Made by a program: the position numbers and the translations under genes
Shown: piece by piece, positions 1 through 7,600 of the stretch
Layout of the letters: each line of letters starts with the position of its first letter
How positions within the stretch are numbered: the first letter of the stretch is position 1
The notes under the pieces: generated by a model
Told to the model about the DNA's origin: nothing
Seen by the model: the letters and a program-made list of their open reading frames with translations, nothing else
The model's database searches: none
DNA from: TH-plancto1 sp043777375
Lineage (GTDB): Bacteria > Planctomycetota > Planctomycetia > Planctomycetales > Planctomycetaceae
NCBI GenBank assembly: GCA_043777375.1
Contig: JAYWHX010000184.1
Span: 1 to 64,000 of the forward strand
Length of the DNA: 64,000 bases
Direction of reading: 5' to 3'

Positions 1-81
1 GCCCTGGGAGCCACCTGGCGCTTCACCACCGGCGATGCCCGAGTGAAGCTCAAAGGGCTGTATCCGTTGGCTGACAATTAG
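1..81 (+). pseudogene. 3' end of an unidentified gene, cut by window edge
   Basis: Frame 1 is open from the first base to a TAG at 79-81 and encodes 26 residues containing WRFTTGDARVKLKGLYP. This stretch looks to me like the C-terminus of IS630-type transposases, but that is from memory and the piece is too short to be sure. The rest of the gene lies outside the window. It could be an intact gene end or debris, since the next 150 bases also look like a gene remnant. Confidence 0.35.
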
Positions 82-96
82 CGATGGGCAGACTAC

Positions 97-136
97 TACC
101 TTGATACCTTGATACCTTGATACCTTGATACCTTGC
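97..136. repeat. 8-bp tandem repeat, five copies
   Basis: The octamer TACCTTGA occurs four times head to tail (97-128), followed by TACCTTGC (129-136). The unit is not a multiple of three, so gain or loss of a copy would shift any reading frame that crosses it. It sits between two gene fragments and about 100 bases ahead of the endonuclease gene. Confidence 0.85.
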
Positions 137-237
137 TGGAAACCGGCAAGCATACGGCGATGCCGGGAACCGTTGCCAAGATTGACCGCGCCATCGTGGC
201 GGCTCGCAAACGCATGGCCATGGGGAAGGGGAAGTGA
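121..237 (+). pseudogene. C-terminal gene remnant after the octamer repeat
   Basis: Frame 1 is open from 121, just after an in-frame TGA inside the repeat at 118-120, to the TGA at 235-237. The 38 residues end in a basic tail (DRAIVAARKRMAMGKGK). There is no sensible start or ribosome-binding site, so this is more likely the end of a decayed gene than a small gene. The stop is one base before the ATG of the endonuclease gene, as in a former operon. Confidence 0.4.
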
Positions 238-238
238 G

Positions 239-1432
239 ATGGAAGGAACAACAACATCGGAATCCGTTCGGTCTCTGGAACTGGTAGTCGCTCAACACGC
301 AAACGCGATTCTGCGGACTAAGGCCGACTTGGCGAAGCTATCATTGCGTCTTCTTTTTCTGAATGGCTCCCTCTTATTTCTGAAACTGTCGAAATCGGTT
401 CGGCAGTTCGTCGATGACTCAATTGTCTGGCGACCCGGTGCCGTCCTCATTGGGGGGACGGCGATGGCCGGTGTTGGACTTGCGGGACTTAGTTCACCGG
501 TGTTGGGCGTTATTGGTGGAATTCTGGGTTGGGTCGCGATGGTGTTCATTGTTCTGTATCCATCAGATGTGAAAGGGGCTGAGAATACTGCGAGGCTGAA
601 CTATGAATTGGCGGAATTGGAATTGAAAGTGCCTGAGCTTGTGGCTCGTCAACAGAACTTGAAGTCGGTGTGGCAATCCGATTCCGCAAGGCTCAGAAAC
701 CTACGGCTGGCGTTGAAAGGCCGTGACGAAAAAGACTCCGAGACGGAGGTCAGAGAAAGTGACAATCGCTCTTTGTTCGCAGGAAGGGGCCAACAAGAGA
801 TGAAACCGACAGGCACTTCACTGGATTTGTTCGGAGTTCTGATGAGACTGATGCAGTTCTCGTTCGGAGTTCTGGCGATCATCATTAGTGTCCCCTTCAT
901 TCTTCTTGCGATTTTCGGCGAGGGAGTGTCAGTATGGTTCACAGGTGTTCTCGCCTTGTTCTTTGGATCGTTTGGTTTGAAATGGATTGCTGGCAGCTTT
1001 GGCAGTGCTGGCAGCAAGTCTGCGACGCATCGAATAGACTTAATCAACGAGAGGTGGAAGTGGATGCGGGGCGTCGAGTTCGAGGCATTTCTGGAAAGTG
1101 TTTTCAGGGAGCTTGGATATGACGTTGAGACCACGCCCACGACCGGGGATCAAGGACTCGATTTGATTGTGATCTATCGGCACAAGCGTATCGGAATACA
1201 GGTCAAGGGATGGGCGGGCAACGTGGGGAATGGGGCAGTCCAAGAGGCACACACCGGAATGACCCTCTACAATTGTGACGCTGCTGCCGTCATCACCAAC
1301 AGTCGATTCACAAGAGCCGCAGTTGAAGCGGCAAACGGCACTGGTTGCATACTGATTGATGAAGACTCACTGCCAAACTTGATCTTGGGGAAAATCGATT
1401 TGTGGTCGATGTGCTTCGGGAAGGACAATTGA
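239..1432 (+). CDS. Membrane-anchored Mrr-type restriction endonuclease
   Basis: Predicted 397-residue protein with a C-terminal Mrr_cat (PD-(D/E)XK) nuclease domain on an N-terminal membrane module. Residues 67-108 form two hydrophobic segments. A charged helical stretch (about 115-190) follows, then two more segments (about 205-252). The nuclease domain spans roughly 275-390 and shows GDQGLDLIV (Asp308) and IGIQVKGW (Gln321, Lys323), the usual Asp...QxK metal site. The frame opens further upstream with a TTG in the octamer repeat, but ATG 239 follows a G-rich ribosome site (ggggaagg) and is preferred. Mrr-family enzymes cut modified or foreign DNA; membrane-tethered versions are known but poorly studied. 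The methyltransferase downstream is on the other strand beyond a transposase, so pairing with it is unproven. An integrase stub follows directly, pointing to a mobile setting. Confidence 0.8.
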   Translation: MEGTTTSESVRSLELVVAQHANAILRTKADLAKLSLRLLFLNGSLLFLKLSKSVRQFVDDSIVWRPGAVLIGGTAMAGVGLAGLSSPVLGVIGGILGWVAMVFIVLYPSDVKGAENTARLNYELAELELKVPELVARQQNLKSVWQSDSARLRNLRLALKGRDEKDSETEVRESDNRSLFAGRGQQEMKPTGTSLDLFGVLMRLMQFSFGVLAIIISVPFILLAIFGEGVSVWFTGVLALFFGSFGLKWIAGSFGSAGSKSATHRIDLINERWKWMRGVEFEAFLESVFRELGYDVETTPTTGDQGLDLIVIYRHKRIGIQVKGWAGNVGNGAVQEAHTGMTLYNCDAAAVITNSRFTRAAVEAANGTGCILIDEDSLPNLILGKIDLWSMCFGKDN

Positions 1433-1542
1433 TGGGTTCCGTTTACCGTAAGACCGTGACGCGACCGCTGCCTAACGGGACGGAGATGTTCCCGAAGGCC
1501 GAAGAGCAGTTTGCAGCCTCGTTCTCAAGCTCTGCTTGGTAA
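1432..1542 (+). pseudogene. Truncated tyrosine recombinase (integrase) N-terminus
   Basis: An ATG at 1432 overlaps the endonuclease stop (TGATG) and opens a 37-codon frame beginning MGSVYRKTVTRPLPNGTEMF. This matches, from memory, the conserved start of planctomycete phage-type integrases. The match breaks off after about 22 residues, and the frame then runs into short hairpin sequence and a TAA at 1540. I infer a full integrase gene once followed the endonuclease and was cut by a deletion or by insertion of the adjacent repeat and RAYT block. Confidence 0.55.
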
Positions 1543-1568
1543 CGTCCTCTCCTCGAAGCTCTGCTTCG
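1526..1568. repeat. Two small hairpins at the integrase breakpoint
   Basis: CAAGC-TCT-GCTTG (1526-1538) and CGAAGC-TCT-GCTTCG (1554-1568) are adjacent stem-loops with the same TCT loop. They sit exactly where integrase similarity is lost, and look like a short dispersed palindromic repeat rather than a terminator, since no T-run follows. Confidence 0.6.
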
Positions 1569-1608
1569 CTGCGTGCCAAGACTCTAACGATGGGACGTTC
1601 ACATCGCA

Positions 1609-1745
1609 CGGGAGCGGCACGGCGTGAGCCTGCCGAGGCGTGGAGCGTAGTGGCCGCGTGATTCGTGAGTGAACGGAGCGATCTGGAGTGCGGAGATCGT
1701 TCCTGAGTGCGGGGGACTCGGCAGGCTGACGCCGTGCCGCTCCCG
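1609..1745. repeat. REP/BIME-like module, copy 1 (left of RAYT)
   Basis: A ~135-bp element whose ends are inverted repeats: CGGGAGCGGCACGGCGT at the left and the complementary ACGCCGTGCCGCTCCCG, extended by GCCTGCCGA/TCGGCAGGC, at the right. The interior carries a GAGCGTAGTGGCCGCG block shared with copy 2 at 2318-2453. It ends a few bases from the RAYT stop codon. Same orientation as copy 2. Confidence 0.85.
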
Positions 1746-1748
1746 GGA

Positions 1749-2300
1749 TTAGAGCTGAGTGTGGGGATTGATCCAGATGAGCAGCGGTGACTGCTGGTTC
1801 CTCACATACTCGATCGCCGCGAGGAGAGCAGACTCGTCCGGGAGCCAGCGGTTGGAACCTTTGGAGGTCCACCATGTTTCCGAATTCGGTTTGCCGAACC
1901 GCTGGGTCAGGGCGCGGCTGCCGTATGATTTGAAGTCGCGGAGACCGATCGAGCCGTGACTCGTTTCGGGAAGAGTGACGACCCAATGCACATGCTCAGC
2001 CATGATCGCCACAGCATGTAATCCCCAATTCCGGAACTGGGCAGTCTCTTGAAACTGTGCGAGCAGCACATGAGCCTGATCGATTCTGATCTGGATCGCG
2101 GGACCGCGCATGGACTGGCGGGCACTCTCTCGTAATCCCGCGAGGTCGGCATCGAAGGCTTCGCCGTATTGGTCGTGCTCGTGTCGCTGAAGCTGTGGGG
2201 CTTCGTCGGGACGGCGATCACGAACCCGGCTGACAAAACCGCGTTCGTCACCGGGCAGCCAGGTTCCATAAAACGTACTGGTCAACAACCAAGCCTTCAT
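1749..2300 (-). CDS. REP-associated tyrosine transposase (RAYT)
   Basis: Predicted 183-residue protein of the Y1/HUH transposase superfamily (IS200-like fold). It has the N-terminal GTWLPGDERG typical of RAYTs, the metal-binding pair AEHVHWVV (His103, His105), and a candidate catalytic tyrosine in AAIEYVRNQQ (Tyr165). RAYTs are usually single-copy, do not move as ordinary insertion sequences, and act on the REP palindromes around them. Here the gene lies between two direct copies of a ~135-bp palindrome-ended module (1609-1745 and 2318-2453), the expected cognate REPs. ATG at 2300 fits. The protein appears complete. Confidence 0.85.
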   Translation of the reverse strand: MKAWLLTSTFYGTWLPGDERGFVSRVRDRRPDEAPQLQRHEHDQYGEAFDADLAGLRESARQSMRGPAIQIRIDQAHVLLAQFQETAQFRNWGLHAVAIMAEHVHWVVTLPETSHGSIGLRDFKSYGSRALTQRFGKPNSETWWTSKGSNRWLPDESALLAAIEYVRNQQSPLLIWINPHTQL

Positions 2301-2317
2301 CGAGGCATCTCCTCATC

Positions 2318-2453
2318 GAGAGCGGCACGGCGTCAGCCTGCCGAGTGCGTGGAGCGTAGTGGCCGCGTGATTCGAGAGTACACAGGGCGGTTCGGAATGC
2401 GAAGATCATTCCCGAGTGCGGACGACTCGGCAGGCTGACGCCGTGCCGCTCTC
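2318..2453. repeat. REP/BIME-like module, copy 2 (right of RAYT)
   Basis: Second copy of the element at 1609-1745, with ends GAGAGCGGCACGGCGTCAGC and its reverse complement. The two arms form a near-perfect stem of about 27 bp. It fills the gap between the RAYT start and the end of the methyltransferase gene and could act as a transcription barrier between them. Confidence 0.85.
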
Positions 2454-2466
2454 GGGGTTTCGCTGA

Positions 2467-3420
2467 CTATGCCGGGAAGAGCAGCTTCTCTTTCTTCTGG
2501 CGTGTCTTGCGGGGCTTGGGCTGTTTCACCTCAACCGCCGGAACTTCGGTATCGAGGCCCTTCTGGCGTTTCCCGTTCTTTGTACTTGGCGCGCTGACCT
2601 TGGGCTCCTCCGCTCCGTCCAGCTTATCCCCGACCTCGATCATCCCGAGCCGCTTCATCCCGCGATCGATGTACTCTTCACTGATATCAAACGCTACGAA
2701 CTGTCTTCCGAGTTTCTTGGCGACTGCGACGGTGGTCGAACTGCCGCTGAAGGGGTCGAGGACGAGTTCGCCGGGGTTTGAGCTGACCTTGATGATCCGG
2801 CCCAGCAGTTGTTCGGGCATCTGGCAGCCGTGGAATCCCTCGCGCTCCTTGAACGTGCCGGCCACACGGGGGAAGTACCAGGTGCTGTCGTCGGGCTGGA
2901 ACCCTTCGGTGAGGTCTTGCGGCCTCAAGACCCAGGTGTCATCCGGCAGGCGGCCTTCCTTCGCCCCGCGTTTGTCGGCGTAGACCATCTGCCGGGCCGA
3001 GGGGACGAGGATCGCCTCGCGGTTGAAGGTGTTGGTCTTCTTGTCCTTCACGAAGTGAAAGATGTGCGTGTGCGAACGGCTGAACTTGTATTTGCAGTTC
3101 ACGCCGAACGTGTAGTACCAGATGACCCAGCTGCGGCAGTGGAACCCGAGCTGCTGCGAGAGGATTTTTAACTCGGCCGCATAGTCGTCCCCGATGGCCA
3201 GCCAGAACGTGCCGGTCGGTTTGAGAACGCGATGCACCCCGCTGATCCACTCCTTCGACCAGCTGAGATACGACGGGGCGTCCTTGCGGTCCTCGTACAC
3301 ATCGTACTTGTAGCCGATGTTGAATGGCGGGTCCGCGAAGACGAGGTCGACGCTGCCGGCGTCGAGTTGTTGCATCGCCTGGACGCAGTCGAGCTTGTGA
3401 ATCGTATTGAGCGCGAGCAA
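2467..3420 (-). CDS. Site-specific DNA methyltransferase (N6-adenine or N4-cytosine)
   Basis: Predicted 317-residue methyltransferase with the beta-type motif order: catalytic motif IV DPPF (Asp30) near the N-terminus and SAM-binding motif I LDPFSGSSTT (Asp222) near the C-terminus. DPPF favours N6-adenine methylation but N4-cytosine cannot be excluded. The last ~60 residues are a Lys/Pro-rich tail outside the catalytic fold. The start is TTG at 3420, chosen because a perfect AGGAGG lies 8 bases upstream and no ATG is in frame. No matching restriction gene is adjacent on this strand, so it may be an orphan regulatory or phage-derived methylase. Confidence 0.87.
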   Translation of the reverse strand: MLALNTIHKLDCVQAMQQLDAGSVDLVFADPPFNIGYKYDVYEDRKDAPSYLSWSKEWISGVHRVLKPTGTFWLAIGDDYAAELKILSQQLGFHCRSWVIWYYTFGVNCKYKFSRSHTHIFHFVKDKKTNTFNREAILVPSARQMVYADKRGAKEGRLPDDTWVLRPQDLTEGFQPDDSTWYFPRVAGTFKEREGFHGCQMPEQLLGRIIKVSSNPGELVLDPFSGSSTTVAVAKKLGRQFVAFDISEEYIDRGMKRLGMIEVGDKLDGAEEPKVSAPSTKNGKRQKGLDTEVPAVEVKQPKPRKTRQKKEKLLFPA

Positions 3421-3428
3421 GGCGGGGG

Positions 3429-3434
3429 CCTCCT
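3429..3434 (-). promoter_or_regulatory. Ribosome-binding site deciding a TTG start
   Basis: Reading leftward, AGGAGG lies 8 bases before the TTG at 3420. It fixes the start of the methyltransferase gene. Confidence 0.7.
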
Positions 3435-3515
3435 GCCGATGGGGGATGCGGAGATGGCATGATGTCAGAAATGGGAGGGGAATTCACCTGAGCCCCAGCC
3501 AGGGGGCCAGACCCT

Positions 3516-4499
3516 TCATGCTATGGGCAACTTACTGTTTGCCCGACACAATTCGTCGTGCAGTTCCTGAACCGGCCAGACCTCCTGATGGATGACCCCG
3601 CTGCCGATCGATTCGACGAAAGTACACGCGGCGAACAATTGGGCCGCCTCTTCATAGGCCACGATCCAGGCAATGCGGACCGGCATGCGTTCGGGAGCGA
3701 CGGGCCAAGCCCCGAGGCGTGGCTTCATGCGTGTCGAGATACCGACCCTCCAGGGTTTGGCCGTCACTCGGGCTCGAAAGCACTTTTGATTCAAGCACAT
3801 TCGCACGTAGAGTGGATCGGTTTGGAAGGCCCGAAAACACTGAGCCACCGCCGGATCATCGGGTGAAAACGCCTGATGGGTTGCCATGACGCGCAGGCCC
3901 GCCGGGGTGCGGTAGATTCGCAGATTCCATTCGGGATGCTTCGAGAGAAATCGATATATCCGACTTCGGCCCGCAGCTTCTGGCCCTCCCGCCATCCAAT
4001 GCCGAAAATTACGCACAACACCGGGAATCATGCAGCCCAACGCAAACAACAAGCAGGCAAACACCACAGACCAAACCACGCCGATACGCCAAAACGCAAC
4101 CACACTGGCACAGCCACTGATCGATACGAGGCAACCCACCGCCGCCGATAAACCGATGTTCGTGTATTCGTAGTCAATGTCGGCAAAGAACACGTTCGGA
4201 GTGTTCAAGCACCGCGCCCCATAGGAATTGCGAGTGATGATCGTGTCGCCGTGTCGGCTCACGATTTCCTCGCGGATGGGCACGCCGACGGCACCATTGT
4301 AAGCGGCCTTCCGCTCTCGCTTCTCGAAGCCCTTCTCCCCAGACCTCCAGCGTTGAAAGGCGGCTTGAGTTCGATCATCCGCCCGGGTCTGAGCATCCGC
4401 CTGGCTCGTGTCCGACCAGCCAAACCGGCGGATCGTGATCTGCTTTCCCGGCTCGCGATGTTGGATGCGCCCTTCAGCCCAATATTGCGGAACGATCAT
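3516..4499 (-). CDS. Uncharacterised two-helix membrane protein
   Basis: Predicted 327 residues; I do not recognise a characterised family. The N-terminal ~110 residues are soluble, followed by two adjacent hydrophobic segments (about 118-165, around GLSAAVGCLVSISGCASVVA and VVFACLLFALGCMIPGVV). The C-terminal ~150 residues contain RFLSKHPEWNLRIYRTPAG and the cysteine-bearing QCFRAF...RMCLNQKCFRARVTAKPWR. The C-terminal segment looks like the conserved core of a widespread hypothetical family. ATG at 4499. It is separate from the SDR gene (65 bases upstream) but on the same strand, so co-transcription is possible. Confidence 0.65.
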   Translation of the reverse strand: MIVPQYWAEGRIQHREPGKQITIRRFGWSDTSQADAQTRADDRTQAAFQRWRSGEKGFEKRERKAAYNGAVGVPIREEIVSRHGDTIITRNSYGARCLNTPNVFFADIDYEYTNIGLSAAVGCLVSISGCASVVAFWRIGVVWSVVFACLLFALGCMIPGVVRNFRHWMAGGPEAAGRSRIYRFLSKHPEWNLRIYRTPAGLRVMATHQAFSPDDPAVAQCFRAFQTDPLYVRMCLNQKCFRARVTAKPWRVGISTRMKPRLGAWPVAPERMPVRIAWIVAYEEAAQLFAACTFVESIGSGVIHQEVWPVQELHDELCRANSKLPIA

Positions 4500-4564
4500 G
4501 ATGTTTCTCTATCGAGTCCGAGCGGGTCGAGCAGACGACTCACGTTGAATTCCCTCAACCGTCT

Positions 4565-5383
4565 CTACTTCGCCGCCGCCCCAAAGTTGGTGACATCACT
4601 CCGGACTGTGCATTTCCGGTCGAGGTGCGTGTACCCGCCGTCGACGAAGATGATCTGCCCGGTCGTGTGGCTCGAACAGGGCGAGGCGAGGAACACCGCC
4701 ATGTTGGCCAACTCCTCGATCGTGGTGAACCTCCGACCCAGCGGGATCAGTTGCTCCATCTCGGCCTTCGTAGCTGCGGGGTCGGGCATGGCAGCCAGGC
4801 ATTTTTCGTAGAGCGGGGTCCAGGTTTCGGCGGGGAGGACGGCGTTGACGCGGATGCCGTGCGGGGCGAGATCGACCGCCCACTCGCGGGTCAGGGCGTT
4901 GATGCCGCCCTTGGAAGCCGCGTACCCGGAGGTGCCGCCCTGGCCGGTCTCGCAGACCTTGGAGCCGATGTTGATAATGACCCCCTGCGACAGCTTGAGG
5001 GCGTCGAGTGCGAAGTGCGCCATCGCGTAGACATGGATCAGATTTCGCCGGAGCGAATCGACAAAGGCCTCCACCCCGGCGTCGAGTCCCACGCCATCAT
5101 TGACGCCCGCGTTGTTGACGAGAATGTCGATCTGGCCGAATCGCTGCAGCGTCTGCTCGACGGCGTTCTGGCAGGCGTTCACTTCGGCCAGATCGCCTTG
5201 AATGAAAAAACACTCGCAACCTTGGGCTGCGTATTCCTGCTCCAACGCCCGCCCTTCGGCCTCGCTGCGATTGACGTTGGCGACACGGGCCCCCTCGGCA
5301 ATCAGACGTTGCACAATCCCGAGGCCAATCCCTTTCGACCCACCAGTGACGAGAGCCACTTTGCCTAGAAGTCCGAGATCCAT
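4565..5383 (-). CDS. Short-chain dehydrogenase/reductase (SDR)
   Basis: Predicted 272-residue classical SDR. The Rossmann cofactor motif TGGSKGIG is at residues 13-20, NNAG at 90-93, and the catalytic residues are Ser141 with YAASK (Tyr154, Lys158). The C-terminal TGQIIFVDGGYT is typical. It should oxidise or reduce a small alcohol/ketone with NAD(P). The VLPAETWTPLYEKCL segment resembles L-fucose or aldose dehydrogenase-type SDRs, but substrate cannot be assigned from sequence alone. ATG at 5383 gives a standard N-terminus. Confidence 0.9.
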   Translation of the reverse strand: MDLGLLGKVALVTGGSKGIGLGIVQRLIAEGARVANVNRSEAEGRALEQEYAAQGCECFFIQGDLAEVNACQNAVEQTLQRFGQIDILVNNAGVNDGVGLDAGVEAFVDSLRRNLIHVYAMAHFALDALKLSQGVIINIGSKVCETGQGGTSGYAASKGGINALTREWAVDLAPHGIRVNAVLPAETWTPLYEKCLAAMPDPAATKAEMEQLIPLGRRFTTIEELANMAVFLASPCSSHTTGQIIFVDGGYTHLDRKCTVRSDVTNFGAAAK

Positions 5384-5705
5384 GATGTGCTGGTCCAGCT
5401 GAGAGCGGGTCGTGGGATAGGCTTCCAGCCTGTCGTGCCTCTTGATCGACGACAGGCTGGAAGCCTATCCCGCGAGGGTCAACGCATGGTCGGCGTCGAT
5501 CCCGATGAAGTCAACTGATCATCCGAGGAACTCGTTGGAAGTGACAAGTTCAATTCAACACCAAGCTCGGTTCTTCGCCACGGCCTCAGGCGGAATCAGG
5601 TATGCCATACGCTGTGGAGAGACCAATCAACGGTGTCCGATTTGCGTCACTGCCCGCATCCCTTATCATCCATCGTGTTCAACAGACCCTCTCAGGATTA
5701 CCCTC
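5384..5705. other. Intergenic region between divergent SDR and lpdA genes
   Basis: Apart from the long hairpin at 5414-5471 I see no gene. The lpdA frame stays open through here from 5442, but the translation before 5706 has no family similarity, so promoters of both divergent genes are expected in this space. Confidence 0.5.
5414..5471. repeat. Perfect 22-bp hairpin repeat
   Basis: Arms 5414-5435 (GGGATAGGCTTCCAGCCTGT...) and 5450-5471 are exact reverse complements around a 14-base loop. There is no T-run on either strand, and the two flanking genes diverge, so it is not an obvious terminator. It resembles other short inverted repeats in the gaps of this window. Confidence 0.85.
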
Positions 5706-7130
5706 ATGCCCGCTGCTCCGATTCATGCTCAACTCGTTGTCCTCGGCGGCGGTCCCGGAGGATACCCAGCGGCGTTTGATGCAGCTGACCACGGGATGAA
5801 AGTCGTGCTGGTTGACCAAGATGCTCAGCCGGGTGGCGTCTGTCTGAATCGGGGATGCATCCCGTCGAAGGCGCTGCTGCATGTCGCCAAGCTGATCCAA
5901 GAGGCCCGTGAGTCGTCCCACTGGGGTGTGACCTTTGCCGAGCCAAAGATCGATCTCGATAAGCTGCGATCGTTCAAGAACGGTGTTGTCACCCAGTTGA
6001 CCGGTGGCATTCGCCAGCTCTGCAAGGCGCGCGGTGTCGACTTGATCCAAGCCCGGGGCTCGTTTCTGAACTCGAATACGCTACAGCTGACGGCTCCCGA
6101 TGGGACGCAGAGCCAGCTGACATTCGATCACTGCATCGTGGCGGTCGGTTCTCGGCCCGCGATGCCGCCGGTGTTCAACATTGGCGACCCGCGCGTGATG
6201 GACTCGACGGGGGCTCTCGCGCTGGCCGACATTCCGGGGAAGCTGCTGGTCATCGGCGGAGGGTACATTGGCCTCGAAATGGGATCGGTTTATGGTGCGC
6301 TCGGGTCGAAGGTCACGGTGGTCGAGGCGTTGCCGGTACTACTGGCTGCTGCGGACCGCGACCTCGTGAATCCGCTCCAGAAGCGGCTCGCCGGGCTGTT
6401 TGCGGCGATCCATGTGAATACGAAGGTGATGAGCCTGAAGGCCACTCCGGAAGGGATCGTCGCTGAATTGAGCGGCGAGGGAGTCATCTCTCCACAGGTG
6501 TTCGACCGGGTGCTGGTCTCCGTCGGTCGCGCTCCGAACGGGAAGGGCGTCGGACTCGAAAACACCAAGGCCATCGTCACTGATCGCGGGTACATCGAAG
6601 TCGACCGCAACATGCGCACAGCTGACCCCCAGATCATGGCCATCGGCGACGTGGCGGGGGAGCCGATGCTGGCTCACAAGGCGACGCGCGAGGCTAAGGT
6701 CGCCGTCGAAACACTGCGCGGCGAACCCGCCATGTTCGACAACGTGGCGATCCCGGCTGTGGTGTTCACCGACCCCGAGATCGCGTGGTGCGGGATCACC
6801 GAGGCCGAAGCCAAGGCCGCTGGACGCGAAGTCATTGTCACGAAGTTCCCCTGGGCGGCCAGCGGTCGTGCCCAGACAATTGGCCGCACGGAAGGCTTGA
6901 CCAAGCTGATCATTGAGCCGAAGACCGAGCGCATTCTCGGCGTCGGCATCGTCGGCCCTGGTGCTGGCGAGTTGATCGCCGAAGGGGTCCTCGCCGTCGA
7001 AACCGCAGCAGTCGCCCGCGACCTCGCCGAGAGTATTCACGCTCACCCGACGCTGTCGGAAACGATGATGGAAGCCGCCGAAGCGTCGTTTGCTCAGGCG
7101 ACGCACATGTTCCGACCGAAGCGCAAGTAA
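5706..7130 (+). CDS. lpdA: Dihydrolipoyl dehydrogenase (E3)
   Basis: Predicted 474-residue flavoprotein that reoxidises dihydrolipoamide in 2-oxo-acid dehydrogenase or glycine-cleavage complexes using FAD and NAD+. FAD-binding GGGPGG lies at 14-19, the redox-active disulfide is GGVCLNRGCIPSK (Cys46, Cys51), the NAD-binding motif is GGGYIGLEMGSVYGALG, and the C-terminal active-site segment HAHPTLSETMMEA carries the His-Glu pair. Length is normal. The frame opens at 5442, but only from ATG 5706 does the sequence match the family. No E1 or E2 gene is adjacent, so the enzyme probably serves complexes encoded elsewhere. Confidence 0.95.
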   Translation: MPAAPIHAQLVVLGGGPGGYPAAFDAADHGMKVVLVDQDAQPGGVCLNRGCIPSKALLHVAKLIQEARESSHWGVTFAEPKIDLDKLRSFKNGVVTQLTGGIRQLCKARGVDLIQARGSFLNSNTLQLTAPDGTQSQLTFDHCIVAVGSRPAMPPVFNIGDPRVMDSTGALALADIPGKLLVIGGGYIGLEMGSVYGALGSKVTVVEALPVLLAAADRDLVNPLQKRLAGLFAAIHVNTKVMSLKATPEGIVAELSGEGVISPQVFDRVLVSVGRAPNGKGVGLENTKAIVTDRGYIEVDRNMRTADPQIMAIGDVAGEPMLAHKATREAKVAVETLRGEPAMFDNVAIPAVVFTDPEIAWCGITEAEAKAAGREVIVTKFPWAASGRAQTIGRTEGLTKLIIEPKTERILGVGIVGPGAGELIAEGVLAVETAAVARDLAESIHAHPTLSETMMEAAEASFAQATHMFRPKRK

Positions 7131-7165
7131 CGGGTTGCGTCGGGCTTGTGCCACTTTAAGACCTA

Positions 7166-7290
7166 TACTTCACGCGGGGAGAAATGAGACTTGTCGTAGG
7201 ACAGACGTCCTCGTCCGTCCGTGTGGAACACCTCGGAGAGCGACGGACGAGGACGTCCGTCGCACATCTCCAGCTGGCCCGCGTGAAGTA
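7166..7290. repeat. Nested inverted repeats
   Basis: Outer arms TACTTCACGCGGG (7166-7178) and CCCGCGTGAAGTA (7278-7290) are perfect complements. They enclose an inner pair of 20-base arms (7200-7219 and 7242-7261, one mismatch) built on GTCCTCGTCCGTC. The whole could fold as one long cruciform. Confidence 0.8.
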
Positions 7291-7322
7291 CAGATTTGGG
7301 AGCGAACCAGGTTTGTCCGGAA

Positions 7323-7396
7323 GGGCGAAGCTCCTGCTGAGCCGCGAGCCAGGGACCACGTTTTCTCGCGTCAGCGGCTCGGCAGGAGCCTCGCCC
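7323..7396. repeat. 23-bp inverted repeat
   Basis: Arms 7323-7345 and 7374-7396 (GGGCGA-GCTCCTGC-GAGCCGC type) pair with two mismatches around a 28-base loop. It follows the nested repeats directly. Confidence 0.75.
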
Positions 7397-7600
7397 TCCC
7401 GAGTGTGGCTCGACCCTCAAATTGAGCGTTGACGAGACACGGGGGGCGGAACGACATCTGCAACGTACGTCGACTTTTCACATGGTCCCGACGCGAACTC
7501 TCTCGCTCATCTCGCGAGATCTGTGTACTCTCTCATTTGACTGCTTGAGATTGAATCGAGCGAGTCCTCCCGGTTCTGCAGGGACACAAGGAACGGTGCG

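Larger units (their letters stand above)
7131..7600. other. Gene-free region rich in inverted repeats
   Basis: Between lpdA and the esterase gene I find no credible gene, only three stem-forming repeats (7166-7290, 7200-7261, 7323-7396), the first enclosing the second. The last ~150 bases (7450-7600) should hold the esterase promoter; an AAGGA ribosome site lies just before ATG 7601. Confidence 0.6.

Noticed and set aside
239..3420. Classical restriction-modification pair made of the Mrr-type nuclease and the methyltransferase
   Set aside because: The genes are on opposite strands and separated by an integrase stub, a RAYT and two repeats; Mrr nucleases also usually cut modified DNA rather than pair with a protective methylase.
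6339..7154. Minus-strand frame of 271 codons over lpdA
   Set aside because: Antisense to the NAD-binding and dimerisation domains of dihydrolipoyl dehydrogenase, which is clearly the real gene.
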